Assembly (NCBI GenBank): GCA_023105745.1
Contig: JALGQZ010000001.1
Location: forward strand, 57,741,437-57,805,436
Reading direction: 5' to 3'
Source: Austropuccinia psidii
Lineage: Eukaryota > Basidiomycota > Pucciniomycetes > Pucciniales > Sphaerophragmiaceae
Length of the DNA stretch: 64,000 bases
This document shows positions 33,559 through 43,660 of this stretch, piece by piece. The notes below the pieces were generated by a model. That model saw only the letters and a list, made by a program, of their open reading frames with translations, was not told the origin of the DNA and did no database searches. Numbering within the stretch: position 1 is the first letter of the stretch; every line of letters starts with the position of its first letter. Position numbers and translations under genes: made by a program.

Positions 33559-33975
33559 AGGGGAGTTCAAGGCCAGGTTTCATGAGCCAGATTTTACAGC
33601 AACGCAAGCAGATTTTAACGTCCAAGCGCCCAGCCCATGAGCTTGCTCATTGGTTGGCTCATGCGAGTTAAATTTAACAAATTTTAACAAAAATTTGTCA
33701 AAAAAACAAGTTTATGTATCTATGCACGAGCTGCATCTCACTATGCATAGCCGATACTTGTCATTTTAGGAGCTGTATTGATCATGGGGAGGGTGCGCTG
33801 GATTACGGGGATGAGCCACGAGCAATGAGCCAACTCGATGAACCATGCCATGAGCCACCTTTCGTGGTAGCTCATGGCATGGTTCATCGAGTTAAATTTA
33901 AGTTATCGAGAAATCAAGCATGAGCCAACTTTTTATTTGCGATGAGCCAAAAAAAACCCACGCCTTGAACCCCCT
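33559..33975. mobile_element. MITE with GAGCCA-rich interior and strong central hairpin
   Basis: The left end reads AGGGGAGTTCAAGGC and the right end, in reverse complement, AGGGGGTTCAAGGCG, followed on both sides by a GGTTT...TGGCTCAT segment. The interior contains many ATGAGCCA words in both orientations. Flanks allow either AAT or TA as target duplication, so the superfamily is not determined. No protein coding. Confidence 0.75.
33832..33893. repeat. 24-bp perfect inverted repeat, 14-base loop
   Basis: Arms at 33832-33855 and 33870-33893 are exact reverse complements (they begin AACTCGATGAACC... and end ...GGTTCATCGAGTT). Within the loop CAC and GTG can extend the pairing. It lies inside the MITE. 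Confidence 0.9.
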
Positions 33976-34227
33976 AATTTACTTCTTCATATATATTTGT
34001 TTATTTATTTTCTCCTTGTTTTTATGAAATTTTGAATGATTTAAAAAAAAATGGATTTGAATTGAAATTTAAACTGTTTTTTTATCATTCCTTTTTTACA
34101 TTACTTAAATATCTATTTTATTCTCTACTTTTTCCCCTTTCAGAAAATTAATTTTCTCAAAGGTTATATTTGAGTTTTGTACAGTACAAATTTTTAGTTA
34201 AGTCCGATTTGATTTCAATTTATAAAT

Positions 34228-34484
34228 GCCAGCGATTGTATGAGTTTATTGATGGCTAAAGTGAGAATAAAGAGTTGTTCTAAAAAAATTTCAATTTATT
34301 TTGAGTAGATTGATTAGAAATGATAATTGAGCTAATAAATTGATTTGAAGTTGTTCTTTTGGTGATTAATGGTAGATTACAGTACATGTGCTTAGGCTAC
34401 AATTGTAAGATTATTTACATATTGTGCGACTTGTGGTTGCGCAGTCGAGTACAGCCGCGCGGCTATTACATCCCCCCTCTTGAC
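34228..34484 (-). mobile_element. copia 3' LTR (approximate) and polypurine tract
   Basis: On the minus strand, downstream of a copia RNase H, the purine run CAAGAGGGGGGA (34471-34482) is followed by TGTAATAGCCGCGCGGCTG, a plausible LTR start at 34470. The far end is uncertain; CGCTGGCA near 34228 is a possible terminus. No partner LTR was found. Confidence 0.45.
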
Positions 34485-34647
34485 GGAGAAACACACAACA
34501 GCGTTATTTTTTTTATTTTTTTTAAGGGGCATATAACAAGAAATGAGTAGGGAGTACCTAGTAGAAAAATTAAGAAGAGAGAAAACTATGACACAAAGAA
34601 AGGTGGATATGTAATCCACTAGTAGACAAGTAGAGAGGAAGAGAAAT

Positions 34648-35177
34648 CTAAGAATTTAATAGCCTGTTGGCAAAAGTAGATTGAAGCTGGGAGCCCAGCG
34701 CCTTAGTCAATACATCAGCCAACATCTCAGTAGAGCATACCCATTTCAGTGTCGCCAATCCATTGTGTAATAGCTGATTGCTGATAAAAAATTCCCTGTC
34801 CAAATGATGGGTCCTTTTATTTGAAGTGCAATCCGTCACAATCTTCATACAGGACGCGTTGTCACACTTCAAACCAATTGTCAACATGTTGCCTGTGATT
34901 TCTTGGAGTAGGTGCTGTATCCATTGTCTGTACTGTGCCGCAATACCAAGAGCCATGAATTTGACATGGAAGGTTGATGATGCGACAGTGACAAGCCGCT
35001 TCGAGCACCATGTGACTGTGCAATCCAAAAGTTTGCCTAAATATCCGTGTGCCAACCTGGAGAGTTTGCCTCCCCAACTAGCATCAGAATAAATTTCTAG
35101 GTTGAGTTCAGACTTACCTGGGGTGAGGGACAGTTTCTTATCGAGCGTGTTGTGGAGGTATCCAAGCAAGTGTTGCA
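34648..35177 (-). pseudogene. Ty1/copia RNase H fragment
   Basis: The minus-strand frame reads LNLEIYSDASWGG (first Asp), HGYLGKLLDCTVTWCSKR, ASSTFHVKFMAL (Glu position changed to Lys), LKCDNASCMKI (Asp), KRTHHLDREFF and STEMLADVLTKAL. This is the C-terminal domain of a copia polyprotein. It ends with a stop at 34648, 164 bp before the polypurine tract. Its upstream part is missing because a LINE begins at about 35178, so the copia element was cut by, or joined to, the LINE. Confidence 0.85.
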
Positions 35178-36106
35178 GACTATTAAATACTCTAGGAAAA
35201 TTGTTTGAAAAAATAATCAACGACAGACTGTCCTTTTGGGCAGAACACACTGGTTCGCTGGCTAATGGCCATATGGGCAGTAGACCTGGTAGAAGCATAT
35301 ACAATGCTTTTGTTATCTTAACTTCATGGATCAAAGCCCAATGGCGTAAAGGAAAAATAGTTATAGGACTGTTTCTTGATGTCAGCTCTGCTTATCCATC
35401 TGTTGTAAGACATCGTCTTGTTCACACACTCACTGTAAAAGGCTGCCCCTCTTATTTGATTCCTGTCATTAAATCATTTCTTCACAATCGCTCCACCATT
35501 ATGAAACTAGATTCTTACTTGTCTGACCCCATAGCTATAGGCAGAGGGCTCCCGCAGGGGTCCCCCTTATCAGTCACTTTATATCTGCTTTACAATTGTT
35601 CCCTCCTTATTAATAACCACCTCAGTTTGGATGATCAGGAAATTTCACTGGGTTTTATTGATGATGTAGCTCACTTAATCTCTGACTCAACATATGAAAT
35701 GTCCATAAAGAGATTGCACAAGAGAGGAAAACATTCTCTAGACTGGGGCTTGAAACATGCAGCTATCTTTGATCAAAAAAAGGCAAAATTCATTATATTT
35801 TCACACAAAAAGATTGCAATCCAGGAGCCATTTTTATTTGGTGACCAGGAGCTCAAATGGTTAGGATTAACGCTAGACCAGAAACTGACCTTTAAAAAAC
35901 AGATAGCAATGACAAAAGCTACCTTTCTCTCATCATATAGCCAACCAGCAAGAATAATTAAAGTCACATTATGGCATAAACAATCAGGAGGCCAAACAGC
36001 TAGTTTCATAAGTCATACAATCCAGAGTTCTTTATGTCAGCCTGGTATGGTTCACAAAGAGGAACAAGAAGTCTGTATCAGCCTTTCTAGAAAAGGCTCA
36101 CAATAA
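35178..36106 (+). pseudogene. LINE reverse transcriptase domain
   Basis: Motifs in order: LLNTLGKLFEKII, GHMGSRPGRSIYNAF, GLFLDVSSAYPSV (first catalytic Asp), GRGLPQGSPLSVTLY, EISLGFIDDVAHLI (FIDD catalytic pair intact), and ELKWLGLTLDQKLTFK. The order and the F-I-D-D box are those of Tad1-clade fungal LINEs. The frame shifts near 35990, after which the thumb is out of phase, so no full-length enzyme can be made. Confidence 0.88.
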
Positions 36107-36109
36107 GTG

Positions 36110-36518
36110 TGTCAGACTAACCACCACTTTTCTTAAATAAACTCCAATTGCATTATTAAAGCATGATGGTGTGCTCAAATCCTTACTAAATGCTCATACC
36201 AGACTATTGCATAACTGTATCTATTGTGCTTGGACTTTAGCTCCCAATCATCCTGTTAAAAAGATAGTAAAGAAAGAAATAGCAGAAACTAAACAAACCC
36301 ATCCCTCTCCTATAAGTCTAGTTATACAAAAAGAAGAGCTGAGCGATTTACTTAATATCAATGCGATTGAAATGATTTACCCAAAACCTATGGCACCATG
36401 GCTTCCAATCCTTGAATCACCTCACAACTTATCACTAACAAGAGAAGATTCAAAAAAACAAGTACAGTCTCAAAATTTTGAAGGAGACAGAAAGAAATTC
36501 AATCATCATTTTTACTGA
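36110..36518 (+). pseudogene. LINE linker between RT and RNase H
   Basis: From 36171 an open frame reads LLKHDGVLKSLLNAHTRLLHN and PVKKIVKKEI, the helical linker found between the RT and RNase H parts of these LINEs. It overlaps the RNase H frame at 36478-36518 in a different phase, which marks a frameshift. Confidence 0.65.
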
Positions 36519-37023
36519 TGGATCATTGGTACCAGGACAAGGAGTAGGAGCAGCAGCGTTAATAGTAAATTCAACCAGAAACAAAACAATATTTATTGGC
36601 ATCACAGAATCTATCTCAAACTTTGAAGCAGAGCCCATGGGAATACAACTAGCAGCAGAATTGATACAAGAAGAGACCACAAGTAATAAAAACATTAAAT
36701 TGGCAACAATCTTCAGTGACAACCAGGGAGCTTTGATCAAATCGACAAACCCATACTACTCCTCCAGTGGTCAACACATCTATGTGCAAACCTTTAACAA
36801 ACTTAGGAAACTGAAAGAAAAAATTCAAATTACACTGTACTGGTGCCCAGGCAGCAAAGAAATTGAAGACAACTGCAAGGTAGATGAACTGGCAAAAGAA
36901 GCCACAATAAACAACAAGGTTAACAACCAAGACATAATACCCTCAAGTCTATCTAAACTACAACAACTTGCAACAAAAATTACTCCTATCTTGGTCCCAC
37001 TGACTGAAAAAGAGAAAAAATGA
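36478..37023 (+). pseudogene. LINE RNase H domain
   Basis: The catalytic acids are present: IIIFTDGSLVPGQGVGAAAL (Asp), SNFEAEPMGIQLA (Glu), ATIFSDNQGALIKS (Asp), followed by LYWCPGSKEIEDN, which corresponds to the W-x-P-G-H-x-x-I-x-x-N block with His changed to Ser. The domain is otherwise intact for 181 codons. It would remove RNA from RNA:DNA hybrids during LINE copying. Confidence 0.85.
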
Positions 37024-37235
37024 GTAAAATTCAAAACAGAAAGGAAAAAAATTGCAGAAAAATTAGGCACATTAGAAAAGGGTACCACAGAATTAATTAA
37101 TCAACTGAAAGCAGGCCATGTCCCATTAAATGATTATTTAACAAGGATTAAGAGCATTTCAAACTACAAATGCCCCCAATGTTGTAGGAGAGAAACTATC
37201 AATGATTTTTTTATTATATTGCCATGTCTATAAGA
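37024..37235 (+). pseudogene. LINE C-terminal Cys-rich tail
   Basis: After the TGA at 37021 the frame continues with LINQLKAGHVPLNDYL and SNYKCPQCCRRETINDFF, a C-x-x-C...zinc-knuckle-like end common in Tad1-type LINEs. It is cut by a stop near 37233. Confidence 0.65.
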
Positions 37236-37440
37236 AATAAAGAAATAAATTTAGAAAAAACATCATTAAAAACAAAAAACAAAACTAATTTCTAAAAGTC
37301 TGAACTAATTCTTGATTCTCCATATAATTTCTTGGCTTTAGGGAAATATATTTTAGATACCAATTACTTTCCTTACATCAGGAACTTCCTAGAAAATCAA
37401 GGTCATAATTGAGGACACAAAAACTCTCTAGCTAATTATA

Positions 37441-37865
37441 GTTTGAAATGTTAAAAAAAACTCCTTTCTTTCTCTATATATATTTCCTCAACAGTTATCT
37501 CTCAAAAACACATACATCTGAACACATCCCCAAAAAAAAATCTACTTCAGATATCATCAATGACATAAGATTAGTTTTAGAAAAAAAATGGAAAAAAAGT
37601 CATAGTAACAAAAACAAATCAAAAAAAATACTCAACAAATGCTTTTCTTCCAACTTTATAATAGGAAAAGATAAGATAGATCAACCGGAAGGCCTTTAAA
37701 GAAAATACTCAACAATCTTATCATCCCATCCACAAAGGATCAAAGGATCACAATGGGCCTGGAAAACCACATTAGCATTCTTTCAGTATTTCTCTTGGAT
37801 TCAATAATATATATCTACCCTCATTTAAATCATAACCATCACTAAGAACACTCCTTCCCCATTAA
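37441..37865. other. Unassigned stretch between LINE and Ty3 element
   Basis: A-rich, with an open frame at 37448-37699 that is Lys/Ser-rich and without family resemblance. It may be LINE 3' sequence or older filler. Confidence 0.4.
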
Positions 37866-37869
37866 GTAG
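37866..37869. repeat. Target site duplication GTAG, left
   Basis: Same four bases as 57406-57409, abutting the LTR. The duplication would be five bases if the last LTR base is counted. Confidence 0.7.
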
Positions 37870-39840
37870 TGTGGGAACTCCTCTTGTGCGGGATTAAAAT
37901 GAGGCAGTACCTGGAGGGGGAAATCACAGGTAACTAGTTTTGAATTGCTAATAACTCCTGTAACCAAGGGTGGCAAGGGTGTATTGCCTGCCCCTCCTAA
38001 AATACTGAACAAAATCCTCCTTGGAGCTCACAAACCAAAATAAAATTAGTAAGTGGCTTTACAACTGCAGAAGACAAAATTCAGCAGTCTCAGATCAGAC
38101 CTATTCAATAAATAATAATAAAAGAAATGTCAGTAACTTGGTTAAATTTGAGATTTTAATGAAATACTTGTCTGTTAAATTTTAATATTTTTTAGTTGAA
38201 TTGAGGTGAGTTGTTTCTTCTTGGTGATAAATCCTTGGTAGGATGGGTTATTTAAGGCTTTCTGGAAAATTTGATTGGTGTTGATAAAGGTAATTTTGTA
38301 AAGGTATAGTTATAATAGAGTAAAATAAATTTTTTAAAGGTTTGTTATTTTTTTAAGAGTGGTTAATAATAAGATAAAGGTGTATTTGTTAAATTTAAGA
38401 GGTAAGATTCTTTGATATTGGATTTTTAAAGGGGTAAGTTATTTTTAATTCTTGATAAATGGTGTTAATTTACTGGATAAAATATTTCAATAGAGTAGTA
38501 ACCCTAATCTTGGGTACTGGGTAATTTTTAATAATAATTTTATTTTAATACTAAGATTCCACTGAGCTTAGCTACTGGGAAATCTTTAACACTATACTTC
38601 CACTGAGCTTAGCTACTGGGTAAGTAAATTCACTATAATTTGCTGGACTACCTCCCAGGTGAGGGATGAATTATTCCTGTGCTTGCAATGTGCAGGGGAT
38701 ATAATTTGCATGGGGGGATTTTGAAATTTGGGGGGAGAGAGCCCCTCTATTTATACCTTTTGGGAGCCCAGGGGGCCCTCCATGGGAGCTGTCTCTTTCC
38801 ACTTTAATTCCTCTTGATTTAATCATGTGACTCTGTTTTTGGTGAGGACCTTTCTTGCATGGGTCAGGTGATTTAAGGTTTGGTGACAATTTTCTCTCTG
38901 CACAGCCTCCATTTATCACATGATTGTCTTTTGGTGGACTGATTATGATGTGATATTCTTGGATTTTCCTTGCATGCATGAGGTGATTTCATTTTGGCTG
39001 AGGATTTTTCTTGTGCACAGCCTCTTTTCTGTCACATGATATTCTGTTGGTGGATGCAGTATCACATGATGACCTTGTAATTCCTTTGCATATGTCCTAT
39101 TTTAGGTTTGGTAGAAGTGGCTGTGTAATTTATGCAGGTGTCATGTTGTTTTTCTTCTTTTTGAACTTTAAAATGAAGTCAGGTGATAATTTCTTGCACT
39201 GGTGAAATTACTGTTATGTATGGGATGATGTGATTTTTGAGTTTGACACATGCTGTGCATAGTCATGTGGTTGAGATTTAATTAAAATTGTGTACTGCAT
39301 GCAGCCTGTTGTAACTAGCTTTGGTTTGCATGAGGTGATGAGTGGTGTAAATCTGATTCTGTTTTAAGGTTTAAAGTGGGGTTACTTTGGATATAAGATA
39401 AGGTACTCCTGTGGCTGTGTTGTCAATGAGCTGCAGGAATTCCATGGGGATGGGCTTTGTATCATGTGACTTTGAATGCAAGTTGGCTGTATAACTAATG
39501 CATGTGTCATTTTCTTGCTGCATGAGTCCTATGGCTGTAAGGGGGTGTAAAGCTGGGTGGGGTGTGTAATTTAAAGGGTGGTACCTTATTTGTTGTAACT
39601 AGTGTACCATATGTAACTTGATTTTTTACATATGCATAATGAAATTGAATAATTTATTTAAACACATACACTTCCCTTTGGTGCCTGTGCCATGGTTTTA
39701 TGAGTTGAATCCAGCTTCTTGCTGTAAAATTGACCTTTTGGTGTAAAATTTGAGTGTAAGTCTGCCTGTAGGCTGGATTTCCTACTGTTATAGGGTACTA
39801 TGAGCTTGAGCCTGGTGAAAAAATGGTATGGAATACCACA
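37870..39840 (-). repeat. 3' LTR of the 19.5-kb Ty3 element
   Basis: 1971 bp, TGTGG...CCACA. Nearly identical to 55435-57405; differences noted include the sixth base (G/C), GTGCGG/GTGTGG, GGGGATGGG/GGGGCTGGG and CATATGC/CATTTGC. On the minus strand it contains the TATA-like GTATAAATAG (plus 38747-38756). Confidence 0.95.
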
Positions 39841-39856
39841 TCCCCCTCTCCATTTA
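39841..39856 (-). other. Polypurine tract
   Basis: The minus strand reads AAATGGAGAGGGGGA immediately before the 3' LTR start TGTGG, the expected plus-strand priming site. Confidence 0.8.
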
Positions 39857-39888
39857 ATGCTGTCCCCAGCATTCCAGGTGAGAGCTCT

Positions 39889-42800
39889 CTATTCTTCATC
39901 TGATTCTGTGGTTTCCTCCAATACCTCTTCCTCATTTATTGATTCATCCTCTTTACTTTGTTCTTCTTCTGTGTCTTCTTTTTTGTTTATCAACTTTCCT
40001 CTTGGGTAGAACCTCTTGACTTGAGATGCTGCAAATCTTCTTGCTAATTCTGTTCCATCAAGTTCCTCAAGTTCATATGGTCCATTGTTTATTTGTTTGA
40101 TTACTCTGTAGGGTCCATTCCATTTGTTTTTGAAAAGTAGTCCCCAATTAGTTTCTATTGCTTTGTTGTAAACCAGGACCAAATCTCCTGGATTGAGTGG
40201 TGATCTTAGTTGGTGTGCCATTCTTCTATCCCAATATTTCATTGAGTCTTCCCTTGATTTTTTGAGTTTTTCTGCTGCTTTTCTTCTCATCTCTTCTTTT
40301 CCTTCCAACTGCTTGGCTCTGGCTTCCAATAATTCCTCAGTTGTGGATATTTTGTGCCATTCTATTGCTAAAAAGGTTTTTGTTTCAATGTCAATTGGTA
40401 ATACTGGTAGTTGTCCAAATTGGAGTTCATATGGTGAGAAACCAGTTGTCCTTTTAGTGGAGATTCTGTCAGCCAAGGTAACCAAAGGTAGATATTTTTT
40501 CCATTTTCCTCCATTTTCTCCACACATCTTGACTAATGCATCTTTAAGTTGTTTATGGCCCCTTTCAACCATTCCTTGAGACTCTGGGTAATAAGGTGTG
40601 GTGACTCTGATCCTTGATCCTGCTTTCTTTACTGCATCTTGAAGTTCTTTTCCAAACTCTGGCCCCCCATCAACAGTTACTTCTTTTGGTGAGCCATACC
40701 TGCATATCCATTCTGAGGTGAACCATTCTGCAACTACTTTTGCTGTTAATTTTACTAGTCCAACTGTTTCTGGCCATCCTGAAAAATCATCTCTGGCCAC
40801 AACCATATACTTCCATCTTCCAGATTTGATATGGACTGCATCCATACTTACTCTCTCAAAGATTGTTGATGTTGCTGTAGATTTTCCTTGTTCTCTTTGT
40901 AAGTTTTGACTTCTCTTTTGGCAGGCTAGGCAAGATTGAACCCATTTCTTGACTGATTTCTTCATTCCTTCCCACCAATATCTTGCTTTAATTCTTCTGT
41001 AAGTTTCATTTTCCCCTCTGTGGCCCATGTCTTCATGAAGTGACTTTAAAATGTAGTTTTGAACTTCTTGACTTGATATCACCAATTGAGGGTTAGGGTT
41101 ATTTCTTCTTTTGAGTTGGCCATCCTCCAAGAAAAAGTTGGATGACCTTCTTTTTATCCTTCTAAATTCTTCATCTTTACTTGATTGTGGTTTTTTTGTT
41201 GTACTTAAGTATTCCTGCATTCTCTTCCAAAATCCTTCTTGTTTGGTTGGCACTTGTATTCCTGAAAGATTGAGTGAATTTACATTCTTGGCCCCAAATC
41301 CAGGGTGTGGCTTGATCCAATCTTCTTCTTCATCAAATTCTGGTGCATCTTCATCTTCTTCATCTGAGTTTTTTGGTCTTCTGGAGAGCCCATCTGGCAT
41401 AGTGAAAGTTTTCCCTGGTTTGTGTATCAAATCAAAGGAAAATAGTTGAATGAAAGCCACCCATCTTGTCATGGGGGCATTGGGTAAGCAAGGGGTGTTG
41501 ATCATTTCAATTAAGGCCTTGGCATCAACCTGTAATTCAAAATGTTGTCCCCAAAGTATGGTTTGAAGCTTCTTGAGAATTCTTGCAACTCCACAGAGTT
41601 CCAAATTGGGTTGTGAGTATTTTGATTCCAATTTTGAAAAAGTTATTGATTCATATAATACTGGTCTGTCTTTTCCTTCTTTATCTTCTTGAGTGAGTAC
41701 TGCTCCTGCAGCAATGTAGCTTGAATCTACTGCTAGCTTAATTTTTCCTGCTCCTTTGTCATAATCCAATTTCTTGAGGGTTATTTCTTCTCCAACTATT
41801 CTTCTGAGCTTATGGAAAGCTTCTTCACATTTTTGATCCCAATCCCAGTCAACATCTTCTCTGGTGAGCCTTCTGAGTGGTGATGAAACTTGTGAGAAGT
41901 TTTCAATAAACATTCTTACATAAGCACAAAGACCAAGAAATCCTCTTATTTCCTTTTTGTTGAGAGGTGTTGGCCAATTTTGAATCTTGTTAATTTTTTG
42001 TTTTGAGATTGTTCTTCCTTTGAATGATACAACATGCCCTACTATGTCCAAAGCTGGCACACAGCATGCAAACTTTGATCCTGAGATAGTAAGTCCTGCT
42101 TCTTCAATCCTGAATAAAATTCTTTCCAAAGTTATGGCATATTCCCATATAAATCTTCTGATTGAGGGGTTTTCTGGTAGAGTTTCTTGATTGTAAAGTG
42201 ATCTTGGTCCTTTTATTCCTCCATCATCAATAAAAATTCCTACACTTTCTGGTATTTCTTCTTGGAGTATCCAGGTCATTTGGGCTTGGTATACTGCTAC
42301 TGAGTTTGTGGCTCCTTGGGGTAGTCTTGTGAGTTGCATCCTTCCAAGAGGTGTTTCAAAAGTAGTGAGGGGTCTTGTAGTGACATCTAATTCTCTTTCA
42401 TCATATCCTCCCATGATATCTCCTAGTCCATAGCATGCTCTTCCTGCAAATGCATCTACAAATTCTTCAATATGAGGTGGTAAGCCAGCATCCTTGATGG
42501 TGACTTTGTTGAGTTCTTGAAGGTCATGGACAATTCTGAGTTTCCCATTTGATTTAGCCACACAAAAGATTGGGCTGGTGTAGCTTGAGGTGGATTGCTC
42601 ATAGAGTCCAGTCCTAATTCTTTCTCTGATTAATTCAGTAAACTGAGGTAAAATTGATTTGGGTATGGGAATTGGCTTCTTCTGCCAAGGTTCATGAGGT
42701 ATTACTGGTATCTTGTAAGGTTTTCCATATGAGTGTTTGAGTAATCCTCTTTCTTCTTCACAGAAGGCTATTGCTTTTTCCCTTAAGGTAATAACATTTT

Positions 42801-43050
42801 TGAGTAAATTGATTTCTTCATTTGATAACCATCCTGGTGGGCCAAAATTGACTGCTTGGAGTCTTTCATGGGTGACCTTGAAGGTTTCTTGAAATATAGG
42901 TGGGTTTGGTGATAAGGGTGTTTCATAAGGATCTCTTGACAAAGGTGGTCTTTCCAAAGGTGGGTTAAGGTCTTGAGGAATTGGCTCATTGACTGGTCTC
43001 ACCTTCTTCAGGACTGATTTATATTTGGCTGCTAAAATTTGGTGATCCAT
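39889..43050 (-). CDS. Ty3 pol: reverse transcriptase, RNase H, integrase (1053 aa, intact)
   Basis: ATG at 43050; no protease or gag is fused. RT occupies about residues 120-345: LRIVHDLQELNKVTIKDAG, LTRLPQGATNSVAVYQ, and the catalytic FIDD at 273-276. RNase H follows with D442, E484 and D509. Then come an acidic linker (560-578) and the integrase: H672, H677, C707 and C710 (zinc module), D737, D794 and E829 (catalytic triad). The C-terminal region has LNPGDLVLVYNK and WNGPYRVIKQI (GPY/F-like), then an acidic tail. No stops or frameshifts in 3.16 kb. The start is 8.4 kb downstream of the end of the protease/ORF X frame, so a spliced or internally started mRNA must supply it. Confidence 0.93.
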   Translation of the reverse strand: MDHQILAAKYKSVLKKVRPVNEPIPQDLNPPLERPPLSRDPYETPLSPNPPIFQETFKVTHERLQAVNFGPPGWLSNEEINLLKNVITLREKAIAFCEEERGLLKHSYGKPYKIPVIPHEPWQKKPIPIPKSILPQFTELIRERIRTGLYEQSTSSYTSPIFCVAKSNGKLRIVHDLQELNKVTIKDAGLPPHIEEFVDAFAGRACYGLGDIMGGYDERELDVTTRPLTTFETPLGRMQLTRLPQGATNSVAVYQAQMTWILQEEIPESVGIFIDDGGIKGPRSLYNQETLPENPSIRRFIWEYAITLERILFRIEEAGLTISGSKFACCVPALDIVGHVVSFKGRTISKQKINKIQNWPTPLNKKEIRGFLGLCAYVRMFIENFSQVSSPLRRLTREDVDWDWDQKCEEAFHKLRRIVGEEITLKKLDYDKGAGKIKLAVDSSYIAAGAVLTQEDKEGKDRPVLYESITFSKLESKYSQPNLELCGVARILKKLQTILWGQHFELQVDAKALIEMINTPCLPNAPMTRWVAFIQLFSFDLIHKPGKTFTMPDGLSRRPKNSDEEDEDAPEFDEEEDWIKPHPGFGAKNVNSLNLSGIQVPTKQEGFWKRMQEYLSTTKKPQSSKDEEFRRIKRRSSNFFLEDGQLKRRNNPNPQLVISSQEVQNYILKSLHEDMGHRGENETYRRIKARYWWEGMKKSVKKWVQSCLACQKRSQNLQREQGKSTATSTIFERVSMDAVHIKSGRWKYMVVARDDFSGWPETVGLVKLTAKVVAEWFTSEWICRYGSPKEVTVDGGPEFGKELQDAVKKAGSRIRVTTPYYPESQGMVERGHKQLKDALVKMCGENGGKWKKYLPLVTLADRISTKRTTGFSPYELQFGQLPVLPIDIETKTFLAIEWHKISTTEELLEARAKQLEGKEEMRRKAAEKLKKSREDSMKYWDRRMAHQLRSPLNPGDLVLVYNKAIETNWGLLFKNKWNGPYRVIKQINNGPYELEELDGTELARRFAASQVKRFYPRGKLINKKEDTEEEQSKEDESINEEEVLEETTESDEE

Positions 43051-43167
43051 CTTCAGTTAGTTATTTTTTTTTCTTCTTGCTTTTAATTATTTCTAAGAAT
43101 TTGCTAGTGTCCTGAAATATTGAGGTCTTCACAATTCTTCTTTCTTCTTTCTTCCATAAAAAAAATG

Positions 43168-43653
43168 TAGTTTAAGGTCATACAGGACTTACAACTAGGT
43201 GTGTAACCCCTGTATATTAGGTATACAAGTCCTGCAGTTTAAGTCATGCAAGGACCTCCTGGCCTAATCCAAGGGCTTATCTTTATTCTTGAGCTCCTTT
43301 GGGCTTGATTTTGGATTCCACTTGACTCTTGTTTTATTCTTCAATCTTCATGATTCCCACTTGATGTAAGATTCTTCTGGTTGTTTTACTTCTTGATAAG
43401 GAATTTTCTTGTCTTGATTAATGGCTTGGGACTCCACTTTGTTCATTCTGGCCAATTTGATAATGATAAATACCTGTAAAACCCCTTGTTCCTGTTACAC
43501 AAAGGGAGCAGTTTATTGTCATGCTGAGGACAAAAATGGTCCTTCAGCACTTCTCCTGACTAGGACAATCCCCTCCAGCTTCTTGGCTGTTATTTTTTAT
43601 AAGTTTCCCTGCCCAAGTCTACAGAGGAAGAAGTTTACTGTCATGCTGAGGAC
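43168..43653 (-). repeat. Four outlying copies of the hairpin repeat
   Basis: GTAGTTTAAGGTCATACAGG (43168), GCAGTTTAAGTCATGCAAGG (43234), GCAGTTTATTGTCATGCTGAGGACAA (stem TTGTC/GACAA at 43516-43533) and AAGTTTACTGTCATGCTGAGGAC (GTC/GAC, 43640-43653) resemble the main array and lie just upstream of pol in the element's sense direction. Confidence 0.7.
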
Positions 43654-43660
43654 CTCCTGA

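Larger units (their letters stand above)
35178..37440 (+). mobile_element. Tad1-like non-LTR retrotransposon (LINE), 5'-truncated and degenerate
   Basis: Starting abruptly with LLNTLGKLFEKIINDRLSFW, the plus strand encodes a non-LTR RT, a linker, an RNase H domain and a CCHC-like end. An RNase H after RT is characteristic of Tad1/I-type LINEs. The 5' half (ORF1 and endonuclease) is missing, as expected for abortive target-primed insertion. Frameshifts occur near 35990, 36100 and 36490. Beyond 37235 weak LINE-like reading continues to about 37440, with an A-rich stretch but no clean poly-A tail. Confidence 0.85.

Noticed and set aside
33714..33923. 69-codon Cys/His-rich open frame
   Set aside because: It spans the MITE hairpin and its ATGAGCCA words, so the residues are repeat-derived.
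37448..37699. Lys-rich 83-codon frame after the LINE
   Set aside because: Low-complexity A-rich composition; more likely LINE 3' sequence or filler than a gene.
38671..38979. 102-codon minus-strand open frame, repeated identically at 56236-56544
   Set aside because: Identity follows from the two LTRs being nearly identical; the frame has no family resemblance and overlaps the LTR promoter region.
40193..42190. Several plus-strand open frames opposite pol
   Set aside because: They are antisense shadows of the intact 1053-codon pol; composition mirrors its Lys/Glu-rich codons as Ser/Phe/Leu.
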